Source: Daphnia carinata
Lineage: Eukaryota > Arthropoda > Branchiopoda > Diplostraca > Daphniidae
NCBI RefSeq assembly: GCF_022539665.2
Contig: NC_081338.1
Span: 5,517,679 to 5,581,678, forward strand
Direction: 5' to 3'
DNA: 64,000 bases
Part shown: positions 1-11,706 of the stretch, piece by piece
How the letters are laid out: each line of letters opens with the position of its first letter
Numbering within the stretch: the stretch's first letter is position 1
Translations under genes and position numbers: made by a program
The notes under the pieces: model-generated
Told to the model about the DNA's origin: nothing
What the model saw: only the letters and a program-made list of their open reading frames with translations
The model's database searches: none

Positions 1-540
1 ATACAAGTCTCTTCTGAACTTTTTAACTGTGTCCATTCATTTTCAATTGGAGTAATGGTGTTCAGCCTCAGCATCTTGTCTAAGCAAAAACTTTTTCTGA
101 TCCACCATTATTTATTTTCTAAACAAAGAAAATAAAACACAGATCAATAAAAAACATTTTGCTTGAAAAACTTACACAATCTTTGAAAGTAATTCTAATA
201 AATCCTCATATCTCGCATGGTAAAAATCCTTACCTATAGAAATGAAAAGTATGGAAGTGGATTTGTAATCTAATGTGATGTTTAATACTGAACCTAATGT
301 AATGTTGAATGTGAAAAGCAATAGAGCTCATCAACTGAGGAATCAACCAAAACATGATTGTTTTCAAACTCCGTAAAAGGCCTGCAGGAGTTCTTGTCAT
401 CACTGAAAACGGCATAACCATGTGCTGGGAGCTACCCACCATATCCTTCTTCCAACATCCTTATCATCTTGACTATTGTCCAATCAATTAACACACACTG
501 GGAGAGATTTTGTCCATGGTTGTTTGACCTTTTGAAAATG
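1..540. other. Left flank, no gene recognised
   Basis: AT-rich DNA outside the tandem duplication. A minus-strand open frame around 230-442 has no recognisable domain and no convincing splice context. I see nothing else I can support. Confidence 0.5.
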
Positions 541-1693
541 AGGTAAAAAATATAAATAAAACACAGAATCATCAATTACCAATCTTTCAATAGATATGAA
601 GTTTGAAAGATATTTATTCAATTAAAGGTCATTACTTGTGATACACTCTATCTAAGCTTTGATTGTACTGTATCCATTGGTACTGTCTGACAGTCACGCA
701 GCAGTAGTTCCATCATCCATTCCAGTTAAAGAAAGACTATTCGCTTTCTAGAACTATAGTTTAAATGATACAAGGGGTGTCAATATGATGCAACGTAAAA
801 ACGTGAACGTCACGATCAGTCTAATTACGGAAAAAAGAAAATTAAAGAATAAGGTTTCAATAGCATGCACTTTCCCTGTCCATTTTTGTTATGGATTTTC
901 CATTTCAACAATCTTCTTTTGTTTAATGCACATATTTTTGGCGTGGACATTAATTCAAGGATAACGAAAAGAAGAAAACATATTACCGTTCCTCGTGTTC
1001 GTTTCGGCAACATCGGTAAGGAATCCTGTTTTTCATCCCACAACATTCTTGTTTGTAGGTCTCACTTCTAACTTACTACAGTACACATGCAATAACCCAA
1101 AACATTCTGTGCCCTTAAATTGATACTCTAATTGACCTTTTTTATGTTTGAGGTTACGGTTCAAGGACAGCGTTTCTCCTGTCACTGGGGTGGTTTGACT
1201 ATCAGCTGATACAGGACAAGGTACACACCGGAAATAACATGCATCATTGACACATCTCACAAAAACGCCTTTAATTAATTGCAAATGAATTATTAATGCT
1301 AAAAGAAATGTATGCGTCTGTCAAACTTCTTTCCTATTGAACAGAAAAATATTTATGTAAGTTGGGGTACAAGTTTTGTAACTAATGAATCTAAAAACAA
1401 TCCAGAAGATATCATACCAAAAACCAAAATTCTCCTATTGATCTTCCAAATGGCTATCCGAACGATTGCCCGGTAACTACATTCAAGAATACGATGGGTA
1501 AAAACGCTGTCATATGCAAATTCGACGGGCAGCAATGAGGTATCCCAATTTTGGGGATGGTCGCGCTCACAGTAAATGCAACAAAGAAAAACGGCGGTCG
1601 TTTATTATTTCTAAACAGTTTGATATTTAATCAGAAATAAATAATTTTAAATAAGTTTCTTTTCCCCGCCTAGTGATCCTACCAGCTTTTCAT

Positions 1694-4293
1694 TCAAATA
1701 CGCAGCCAGGATTCTTTGATCAAATCAGAGGCCTTCTCCCCGATCATTATCTGGAATCGTCATACAAAGCAGAGTCAACATAAACAACGAAAAGTATTCT
1801 TTAAATACTGACGACATGCAATGAAAAAACTTTACGTTAGGTACTCACAGCTGGAGCGTTGGTATTGCCGCTTATAACATTAGGCATGATAGAGCAATCA
1901 GCCACTCTTAGTCCCTTGATCCCGTACACTTTCAACTGAGGATCCACGACGGCAGTGACATCTGTTGAGGGTCCCATCTTGCAACTGGCGGCCGGATGAT
2001 ACGCCGAAGATGTCGTATAGCGGATAAAGCAACGCCAATAGTCATTCGTCCATGGAACAAAACTCTCACATCCAGGAAAGATTTTATCGTAGACTTTAAT
2101 TCCCAGTTTTTGAAAAGCCTCTGTTTTACTCAAAGCTAATGAAAATTTCAAGGCTTCCAACATCGTATCAAGGTCTTTCGGATCGTTGTAGTATTTAGGG
2201 TCCATGAGCGGCGCAGCGTACGGGTCGGAAGAGGCCAGCCGGATAGTTCCCCTTGATAATGGACGAAGTAACCAAGGTGAGAACTGCAATGTGTCAGTAT
2301 TAACTATAGGTGCAAAGTATTCGTTCCAAACGTCGTCTCTAAAACCAAAATTCTCGCGTAGAACCGGCCCGCTGTCCGACGCTGCCGACCCTGCAAGAAA
2401 AGTGAGTCCAGCGTCTGGCCAGTCATCGTCATCCGTGGATGCGTATTTCGTCTTAAACCACGCGGCGCCTTCGCAACCACCCAGCATTGACATAGGTCCA
2501 GCACCGTTGATTGTGTAATTGAGCAGCGTTGCCAAGTTATAGAAACGAGTTTCCAACAACGCGAAAGGCTAAAACGGCGAAAAATTTTTAAACTCTTAGT
2601 TAATGAAATTCAGGAATTTGTGAATACTACCTTGTTAATGCGGTAGATAAGGCCAACCGTTTCAGGATGATCTTGAAGGTTGTCGCCCACTGGAAGATCG
2701 GCTAAAACAGGAATACCAAACGAGTTTAGGTGGTCGGCTGGACCAATTCCACTCAGCATTAACAATTGTGGGCTGTTGATGGCACCCGCCGAGACTATAA
2801 TTTCCTTTTTAATTTTGATTTCATAGATTTTCCCTCTTTTTTCGAAGCGTACAGCTGTAGTCTGTTTGGTTGATGGATCAATAACAATCTTGTGAACATG
2901 GGAATGCAGGGAGATATGAAGATTGTTCCGACTGCGGACGGGCCTTAAAAAAGCTTTGGCTGTCGAGCATCGAGTTCCTCTTCGTATTGTTCCCTGTACA
3001 AGGCCGAAACCTTGTTCACCACCACATAAAAGGACAAATAAGCTTTAACGACTTTGATTAAGGGTGTCTAAAATCATTCGTACCTATTTGCTGAGCAGCA
3101 TTGAAGTCTACATTTTGGAAACCCATTTCTACGCCTCCTTCAACGAACGCAGTGACTAACGGTGTTTTATACGGCGGTTCCTGAACGGTTAAGTAACCTC
3201 CAGATCCGTGGTACTTGCTATTGGCCGCCAAATACGGATTGCGATTGTCTTCAGATTTGATAAAATAGGGTAGGACGTCATCGTAGGACCATCCATCGTT
3301 GCCTAACTTAGCCCATTCATCGTAATCTCGTTTGTTTCCTCTGATATACATCATGTAATTAAGGACAGAAGTGCCACCAATCACTTTTCCGCGAGGCCAA
3401 TTGCATCTAGGAAAGCCCTCAATTTCGCATCAACTATGATAATAAAGTGATTCTAAACTTATTTAGTTTTTACCTGTTGTCTTTGAAAGCAAGACATGCA
3501 TCAGACTGCGGCTCCGATCTATAATTCCAATCGACTTTCGAGCGCTGGAGTACCGCGGCCGTACCGGGAACATCGGCCGCAAGAGGTTCCTGTCCACCGG
3601 CTTCCAGTAGCAAAACCTTCCAGTCTGGTATTTCACTCAAGCGACTAGCCACAACAGCTCCAGCCGATCCAGCACCAATGACGATAAAATCATATTCATT
3701 TAAAAATACCTAATGAGAAAATGTAAAAAATTATTCTTTAGCCAAACGAGTCAGAATGTTATTTTCTTCTAGCACAACAAGAATATCTAGTTCAGAATAC
3801 AAAATACTGGGTACAAACATTTCAAATCGTGTCTTTGCCACCTGACATTTGTAACTAGTTCGCAAACCATTTTTAAATTTAATACTTGCTGTTTAACGCG
3901 TTTGCGTACATTGCTAAGTTTAGATTTTTTTTGTTTTACATTCTTCTGAAAGTTGGCTACGTGTTGAAACAGGTGAACAATGTTAACACTGCGGTCGTTG
4001 GCCGTAGCCGAATTAGGAACTTGTGATCATTCTAACCATAACACAATTCTGAGTGACGGAAAGAATCGAGAGTTGAAAAGGAAATTGGACTCGGTTCGAC
4101 AGTTGCAACGAAGTAAGAAAGAACTTTAACATAAAGCTATAGAGTAAAAATGAATTGAATGTCGTACTCGAGTATCGGTAACAGTGCCTTCCGGGTTGCT
4201 TTTATCAAACATGCTGTAAAACAAGTAAGAAAGAAGGAATGACGGCAAAGATGCCCACAAGCTTAAATTCCCCGATAGCTGCGATATTGCCAT
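1694..4293 (-). CDS. GMC oxidoreductase (glucose dehydrogenase-like), copy A
   Basis: FAD-dependent GMC-family oxidoreductase, closest in style to arthropod glucose dehydrogenase [FAD, quinone]; the substrate cannot be told. Exons in coding order: 4293-4168, 3709-3474, 3406-3084, 3010-2631, 2568-1849, 1750-1694; 1842 nt, 613 aa. Exon 1 encodes a hydrophobic N-terminus, probably a signal peptide (the stretch [17 protein letters not shown]). The FAD-binding GAGSAG is at residues 54-59, followed by LLLEAGG. The GMC signature region starts in exon 3 ([18 protein letters not shown]), with [11 protein letters not shown] further on. The C-terminal catalytic region reads [10 protein letters not shown] (His about 546) and SGNTNAP. 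The usual motif is HPxGT, so the Gly-Thr after His-Pro is replaced by Ala-Ser here, unlike in the tandem copy at 9107-11706. No stops or frameshifts were found. All six introns' counterparts in copy B have the same positions and phases. Confidence 0.93.
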
Positions 4294-7200
4294 GTTAAGA
4301 AGATCGCTCTTCTGTAGAGGTACTAGGTCCAAAGCTATCCAACGCGACCGGGAGCACGCTACTGAACTGGAATAGCCAAATGCCATCAGCTTTTTATCCT
4401 AACGCTGCAGGGAAAAGTCATTGGGTAGAGCAATCCTCTGTGCATCTATGGAAAAAAAACAGGAAAATGTCGAAACTTCTTTTAGCTGCCTCACAGAGGA
4501 ATAGGGAAGGTTCGTCGTTAGCCGCCAAACCAGTTACATTCATCAGTTAATAATTGTCACGTGTTTGATAAACACAACAACAATTACAAAAGAAAGTGAT
4601 GTGAAAGAGTTCTTTAAACTTTTCCATCAAGTACGTGTTTCGAATTCAAATGCGGCTAATATAAACCCAAGGGAAATACCACGTCCCAATCTATAACAGT
4701 GCATATAAATCAATGCTTACTTTGAAGTAGGTCCTCGATGTGAATATTGTTTCAGGGGTAAAATGCCTATTCAGAAATCTTATTGTGCTGTTTTTCTTTA
4801 TTCCAATTTCGGAATAATTCCCAAAGAGCCGGTAGATGCGAAATTCTGGCTTCTGACGAGTTGACAATAGTTGTATGGCTATCATTTTTCCAGTTAACAC
4901 TAACGACATGCCCTGCATATTTAAGTTGTACAGACTGGGGTTATTGACCATCCAGTAAACTTATACGCCACTTTAAATGGATGCAATTATTAGGACGACA
5001 CGACTATTCTTCTTTTTGAAACCAGGAGACCGGTTCTATAAATATCACAATATCTTGTGAATTACAAAGATATTGCTGTAAAATCAAAGTAATAATATTA
5101 AAGCTTGAAGAGACAAGAAACCCGTTACCTAAACTCCTGACAACCAAACATTTTTCTCGTTCTTGTTTTGTAGTGCCTTTAACTTTTTGTCCTTAGTTTT
5201 ACTTGTAGTCGATTCCGGCATTGGAAGTTGTTATTCGCCACAACAGGAATATGATGGTATTCGAAAGAAGATTTTCACGGGAAACTGATCAATTATTATG
5301 CTACACCAAAGTACACAAAATCATTAAGTTACGTTATTGTACAGTAGTTGAGTGTTTCAAGATATAAGTGCTTGATCTAGTTATATCTTTGATTCTTGTA
5401 ACAGTTGTAGTAGTTGATAAAAAATGATTTATACTCTGTAGACTTTCAGTTGTTCCTTTCCACGGAGGTTTTTGACCATTTTCGAAATTCATGCGATCGG
5501 AGGATTAATAAAAAAAGACGGTCAATTTATAATAGCTAAATTTCAGTAAGCCGAACTGCTATAATTGTATGAAACGACGAAGCTAAGATAGAAACATATT
5601 ACATCTAAAAATGGAGTAATCGTATTACATTTGATGGTTATTGCAGCTGCTGCTAGTTGTTTGTACCACGAGGAAATAAAGACGATCGCGGCAATGTAAT
5701 TTATACATCTGTAATTGACAAACCGTATGATTAAACAGAATTTATGTTTCATTAAAAAAAAAAAAACAACGAACTATAGGCATCAACCTGATATTTGTTG
5801 TAATCCAATGCATGCTTTCTTCTATTACTAATCTAAAGGGTTCTGCAAAATTAAGAATCAGTGTAGATTTGATATTAGTTCTTACTTCATACCTGTTGCA
5901 TTAAATGAGACATGAAGAATGTGATGCGTTTAGAAGACAATGATTGAATGCAATGTGACTATCCAGGATTTTGGAGGGCACAGGTTTCCCCTTTAAATCC
6001 ATTGTTTTTACTGCACTTTTGCTGACGATGCAGGATGACAAATAATCATCTAAAGAAAAACAATTTATAACTAAGACATCTGTTACAAAACCAAGGTCAA
6101 TATCCTGTATCTAATACTAACAATATTACTGCAACAAAACAATTCTAAATCACCAACAGTTGTAACTAACAATTCCAACTTCTAACCAAATACTCATCAT
6201 TTTAAGTATTAACTTGAAATGCTTAAGAGATGTTTAGCTAATTCTACACAATTCTAGAGATCTACAGATAATTATTTGAACGTGGGCTATGAAGGGCGTT
6301 AAGGATTATGGGTTTAAAAGATCTCACACCACCGTGATATATGTGCATTTTTAACGTTAAATTATTTTGTGAATTTTAAGATTACCTACGTGGTGATATT
6401 TAAGACTTTAAAATTCCGGATTCGAAAAACATTACTAAAACGTATTGGTAGCATGCTACAATTTTACCTACCACGTTTAAGGTTGACACAACACTGATCC
6501 TACATAGCATTTTGGCGCCGAGCCTTACCATGGTGACTCATAGCCGGCTGTGCCAAAGCCGCCAATAGACGTATCTTTTTACTGGAAGAGGCGGGGCTTT
6601 CAGGACCGGGCAATCTGAATTTTCACCACAAACGCCATCAGGTATCAAACGAGGTACTACACCCCGATTAAAAGCAATCGATTCTTAATGTGAGCTTAAT
6701 TGATTGTAATCGGCAGGCCATTGTCCATTTAATCCTCCATTTTTTAAAATGGCGCTGTTGCTCTCTGGGGTAACCCCCGGAAGTAAACATCTGTCTTCCT
6801 TACTGTAGAACTATTCCTCTTGTATGATTTCTTTTTGGGCGAGGCCGGGATTCTAGTTACAGCTGATCGGGACTAATTCCTATATTCTATAATGTAACTT
6901 GACTCATTCAAAGCTGATGTACCAGTTGACCAACGACTGACAATCATACATGAATTTGAAGAACTGTGAAAAACATTGTCATTTAATGTTCAATGTTTTG
7001 GAGTGGGAAAAGAAGACCTAAATTGGGAAACAAATTACAGTAACTGTAACTAAGCTTAAGTTCAGAAGCATTTATTTTAATTTTACAATGCATAACCGAC
7101 TGTTCTTCTCAATTCGGGTGTGTTGGTGGTCTTTTCTTCATATCAGCTATTGGTTTTGAGGAAAAGCGAAGAAATCTGAACACCATTACATGTAAATTAA

Positions 7201-7430
7201 CTTTTGTTTGTTTGTTTGTTTTTTTTGTTTGTTTTCATAATCCGACCTCTTCTTCAAATCAAAGGGTAAGATAGGGTAAAAGAGAATCACATTTACATCA
7301 GTATAACAAGGTAGGCCAACACATTTTTGCATAAAGATGAACAAGAGAATAAAGGGTTGTGAAAATAAAAGATTTCTTTACGCATTGCCCACCATGCTAT
7401 TGTTGATCCAGCATTCTAGTTGCCACCTTA
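4294..7430. other. Upstream/intergenic DNA of duplication copy A
   Basis: No coding exon recognised. It is collinear with 11707-14710 of copy B. It should contain the promoter of the copy A GMC gene (minus strand, just right of 4293). The 5280-5900 segment is nearly identical to its partner in copy B. An open frame at 5543-5752 (minus) lies in that segment and matches no family I know. The part around 6500-6850 is GC-richer and contains a cgccgagcc...gccgccaatag segment that is clearly diverged between the copies. Confidence 0.5.
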
Positions 7431-7840
7431 TTATCCTTCCTATCCAAAATCTTCTATGAATTTTTGCAATTTAACCAGATCTTCTTCATTAACGGTCGGC
7501 TTTGAAGTAGCCAAAGATCGTAACATGTCACTCTGTCGAAATATTAAAGAGACGGTTTTTCAAGTAAACGTAAATCTATAGAAACAAGTCAGTGTAGAGA
7601 CCACAGTTTACCATGGTGACAGGTGGTTCCAATAGCTTATCTCCTGGAACGTCCATCCAATTTATTGCAATGGCACCAGGGGATCCAGGACTACATGGTG
7701 TTAGTAGATCGTCCACGATAACATTAGGATCGGCAGTAGATGGTCCTCTTACACGTCGGAAATGAGTTGCTAACTGAACTTTTCGAACAGGTTGCATTAG
7801 AGCGTCTCGTACCAATATCGTGATATCCGCACCAGAGAAT
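7431..7840 (-). pseudogene. Truncated VPS4 fragment (last two coding exons)
   Basis: Duplicate of the 3' end of the intact VPS4 gene at 14711-16493. The exon 7612-7840 still reads in frame through [17 protein letters not shown] to EPPVTM. It has E-to-A and M-to-I changes relative to the intact gene (GAIEMNW versus GAIAINW). The last exon, from 7532 leftward, reads [15 protein letters not shown] and then meets a premature TAG at 7440-7442, where the intact gene has the Gln codon of the DFGQEG end. The ancestral TAA remains at 7431-7433. All upstream exons, including the ATPase core, are missing because the duplication breakpoint is about 10-15 bp upstream of 7840. This is a non-functional by-product of the tandem duplication. 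Confidence 0.9.
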
Positions 7841-7849
7841 CTGCAGCAG

Positions 7850-9106
7850 AAAAAGATGTAAAAAAAATAAGTAAAACCCAGAATCATCAATTCCCAACCT
7901 TTCAATAGATGTGACATTAGAAACATATTCATTCAACTAAACGTCGTTACTTGTGATACATTCTATCAAAGCCTTGATTGTACTGTATCCATTGGTACTG
8001 TCTGACAGTGACGCAGCAGTAGTTCCATCATCCATTCCAGTTAAAGAAAGACTATTCACTTTCTAGAACTATAGTTGAAATGATACACAGGGCTGTCAAT
8101 ATGATGCAACGTAAAACTGTGAAAAACATAATCAGTCTAATTAAGGAAAAAAGAAAATTAAAGAATAAGGTTTCAATAGCATGCACTTTCCCTGTCAATG
8201 TTTGTTATGAATTTTCAATTTCAACAATCTTCTTTTGTTTTATGCACATATTTTTGGCGTAGACATTAATTTAAGGATAAAGAAAAGAAGAATCCACATA
8301 ACCATTCCTCGTGTTGGTTTCGGCAACATCGGTAAAGAATCCTACTGTTTTTCGTCCCACAACATTCTTGTTTGTAGGGCTCACTTCTAACTTACTACCG
8401 TACACATACAATAACCCAAAACATATTCTGTGCCCTTAAATTAATACTCTAATTGACCTTTTTAATTTTTGAGATTACGGTTCAAGGACAGCGTTTCTCC
8501 ATTTTTCCTGTCACTGGGGTGGTTTGACTATCAGCTGATACGGGATAAGGTACACACCGGAAAGAACGTGCATCATTGCCACATCTCACAAAAACGCTGA
8601 TAATTAATTGCAGGTCAATTATTAATCCTAAAAGAAATACGTGCGTGTTAGAGCTTCTTTTCTGTTGAACAGAAAAATATTGACGAAGGTGTGAAACAAG
8701 TTTTGTAACTAATAACTCTAAAAACACATGCCTAATGATAATAGAACACGTTATCTCCCGAACCGCAATCCAAAACATACATCAAAAACCAAAAATCTCC
8801 AGTTGATCTGCCAAATGTTTATCCGAACGACGGCCCGGTAACAATATTCAAGCATACGATGGGTAGACACGTACCATATGCAAATTTGACGAGCAGCAAT
8901 TAGCTGTCCAAATTCTGAATTTGGTCGCGCTCACAGTCAATACGCTAACGAAAAAACGGCGTTCGTTTATTATTTATGAACAGCTTTGATAATTAATCAG
9001 AATAAATTATTTTTAATGTTTCTTTTCTGCTCCTAATGATCCTGCCAGCTAGGATACTTCCTTCTTTTCCATTCAAATGCGCAGCCAGGATTTTTGTCTT
9101 TTCCAT
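7850..9106. other. Non-coding DNA downstream of GMC copy B
   Basis: Collinear with 541-1693 of copy A, with substitutions and small indels. Open frames in it do not line up between the copies and show no domains. It probably includes the 3' UTR and downstream DNA of the GMC gene. Confidence 0.5.
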
Positions 9107-9128
9107 TCAAATGCGCAGCCAGGATTCT
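9064..9128. repeat. Local 34-bp-period direct duplication at the GMC copy B stop codon
   Basis: The segment cttttccattcaaatgcgca, continuing to about 31 bp, occurs twice, starting at 9064 and 9098. The inner copy (from 9098) supplies the last codons and stop (TGA at 9107-9109) of the GMC gene. The outer copy lies in the presumed 3' UTR. Copy A has only one version, so this arose after the large duplication or was lost from A. Confidence 0.85.
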
Positions 9129-11706
9129 TTGATCAAATCAGAAACCTTCTCTCCTATCATTATCTGGAATCGTCATACAAAGCAGAGTCAACATAAACAA
9201 CGAAAAGTATTCTTTAAATACTAACGACATGCAATGAAAAAACTTTACGTTAGGTACTCACAGCTGGAGCGTTGGTATTGCCGCTTATAACATTAGGCAT
9301 GATAGAGCAATCAGCCACTCTTAGTCCCTTGATCCCGTACACTTTCAACTGAGGATCAACGACAGCGGCGACATCTGTTGAGGGCCCCATTTTGCAAGTG
9401 CCGGACGGATGATATGCAGTAGATGTCGTATAGCGGATTAAACAACGCCAATAGTCATCCGTCCATGGAACAAAACTCTCACAGCCGGGAAAGATTTTGT
9501 CATAGACTTTAATTCCCAGCTTTTGAAAAGCCTCTGTTTTACTCAAAGCTAATGAAAATTTCAATGCTTCCAACATCGTATCAAGGTCTTTCGGATCGCT
9601 GTAGTATTTAGGATCCATCAGCGGAGCAGCGTATGGGTCGGACGAGGCCAGCCGGACAGTTCCCCTTGATAAGGGACGAAGTAACCAAGGTGCGAACTGC
9701 AATGTGTCAGTATTAACTATAGGTGCATAGTATTCGTTCCAAACATCGTGTCTGAAACCATAATTATCGCGGAGAACGGGCCCGCTGTCCGACGCTGCCG
9801 ACCCTGCAAGAAAAGTGAGTCCAGCGTCTGGCCAGTCACCATCCTCCGTGGGTACGTATTTCGTCTTGAACCACGCGGCGCCTTCGATACCACCCAACAT
9901 TGACATGGGTCCAGCAGCGTTGATTGTGTAATTGAGCAGCGTAGCCAAGTTATAGAAACGAGTTTCCAACATCCCGAAAGGCTAAAAATGATTAAACTCT
10001 TAGTTAATGAAATTCAGGAATTTGTGAATATTACCTTGTTGATGCGGTAGACGAGGCCAACCGTTTCAGGGTGATCTTGAAGGTTGTCACCCACTAGAAG
10101 ATCGGCTAAAACAGGAATGCCAAACGAGTTGAGGTGGTCAACTGGGCCAATTCCACTCAGCATTAACAATTGCGGGCTGTTGATGCCACCCGCCGAGACG
10201 ATAATTTCTTTTTTAACTTTAATTTCGTAGATTTTCCCTCTTTTTTCGAAACGTACAGCTGTGGCCTGTTTGGTTGATGGATCAATAACAATCTTGTGAA
10301 CATGGGAATGCAGGGAGATGTGAAGGTTGTTTCGACTGCGGACGGGCCTTAAAAAAGCTTTGGCTGTCGAACATCGAGTTCCTCTTCGTATTGTCCCCTG
10401 TATAATGCCGAAACCTTATCCACCACATAAAAGAACATTTAAAATTCAAAGACTTTCACATGATTAATGGATCAGACGTACCTATTTGTTTAGCACCATT
10501 AAAGTCTAAATTATCGAAACCCATTTCTACGCCTCCTTCGACGAACGCAGTGACTAATGGCGTTTTAAACGGCGGTTCCTGAACTGTTAAGTAGCCTCCA
10601 GATCCATGGTACTTGCTGTTAGCCGCCAAATACGGATTACGATTGTCTTCAGATTTGATAAAATAGGGTAGAACGTCATCGTATGACCATCCGTCGTTGC
10701 CTAATGCAGCCCATTCATCGTAATCTCGTTTGTTTCCTCTGACGTACATCATGTAATTAAGGACAGAACTGCCGCCAATCACTTTACCGCGTGGCCAATT
10801 GCATCTGCGAAAACACCCAAATTAACGTTAACTATGATAGTAAAAAGGATTTTAAGCGTATTTAATTTTTACCTGTTGTCTTTGAAAGCAAGACATGCAT
10901 CAGATTGCGGTTCCGTTCTATAATTCCAATCGACTTTCGAACGCTGGAGTACCGCGGCCGTACCGGGAATATCGGCTGCGAGAGGTTCCTGTCCACCGGC
11001 TTCCAGTAGCAAAACCTTCCAGTCTGATATTTCACTCAAGCGACTAGCCACAACAGCTCCAGCTGATCCGGCACCAATAACGATAAAATCATATTCATTT
11101 AAAAATACCTGTTGAGAAAATGAAAAAAAATTATTCTTTAGCCAAACGAGTAAGGATGCTTTTTTCGTTTCGCACAACAAGAAAATCCGGTTTAAGTATA
11201 ATATATCGCTACAAACATTTCAAATCGTTTCTTCGCCACCTGCAATTTTTAACCAGTTTGCAAACAATTTTTTGAACATAATACTTGCTATTTAACGCGT
11301 TTGCGTACGTTGTTAAAACTTTAGATCTTTTTTTTTCTAACATTCTTCTGGAAGTTGGCTACGTGTTGAAACAGAGGTGAACAATGTTCACACTGCGGTC
11401 GATGACCGCAGCCAAATTAGGAACTAGAGATCATTCTAACCATAACAGAATTCTGAGCGACGGAAGAATCGAGAGCTGAAATGCAAATTGGACTCGATTC
11501 GACAGTTGCAACGACGTAAGAAAGAACTTTAACATAAAGCTTTAAAATGAGAATGAGTAAAAATGAATTGAATGTCGTACTTGAGTATCGGTAACAATTC
11601 CTTCAGGGTTGCTTTTATCAAACATGCTGTAAAACAAGTAAGAAAGAAGGAATGACGGCAAAGATGCCCACAAGCTTAAATTGCCCGAAAGCTGCGACAG
11701 TGACAT
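9107..11706 (-). CDS. GMC oxidoreductase (glucose dehydrogenase-like), copy B
   Basis: Tandem paralogue of the gene at 1694-4293, with identical exon lengths: 11706-11581, 11108-10873, 10804-10482, 10414-10035, 9981-9262, 9163-9107 (126, 236, 323, 380, 720, 57 nt; 613 aa). It shares the hydrophobic leader, GAGSAG FAD-binding loop, [25 protein letters not shown] and C-terminal SGNTNAP. Its catalytic-loop motif is the family-typical [10 protein letters not shown], so it looks like the catalytically conventional copy. Amino-acid changes relative to copy A are scattered (for example [11 protein letters not shown] versus [11 protein letters not shown]), and no codon is disrupted. GMC genes are often tandemly amplified in arthropods, with roles in cuticle, sugar or toxin metabolism and ecdysteroid oxidation; none is assignable here. 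The first intron is about 470 bp, against about 55-100 bp for the others. Confidence 0.94.

Larger units (their letters stand above)
541..7850. repeat. Tandem segmental duplication, copy A
   Basis: About 7.3 kb that aligns collinearly with 7850-15125. It holds a full GMC oxidoreductase gene, its upstream non-coding DNA and, at the right end, the last two coding exons of VPS4. The left boundary is placed where sequence near 541 (a run ending in aaacacagaatcatcaatt) starts to match sequence just after 7850. The right boundary is placed about 10-15 bp beyond the VPS4 exon ending at 7840, where it stops matching the intact VPS4 intron. Similarity varies along the unit: coding exons are very similar, some intergenic parts visibly more diverged, and one tract (about 5280-5900) nearly identical to its partner. 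Confidence 0.9.

Noticed and set aside
230-442. 70-codon minus-strand frame at the left edge
   Set aside because: No domain, low-complexity His/Ile content, no supporting splice context.
5543-5752. 69-codon minus frame, identical in copy B (12862-13131)
   Set aside because: The surrounding non-coding DNA is equally identical, so frame preservation carries no information. Not called as a gene, only noted in the near-identical tract finding.
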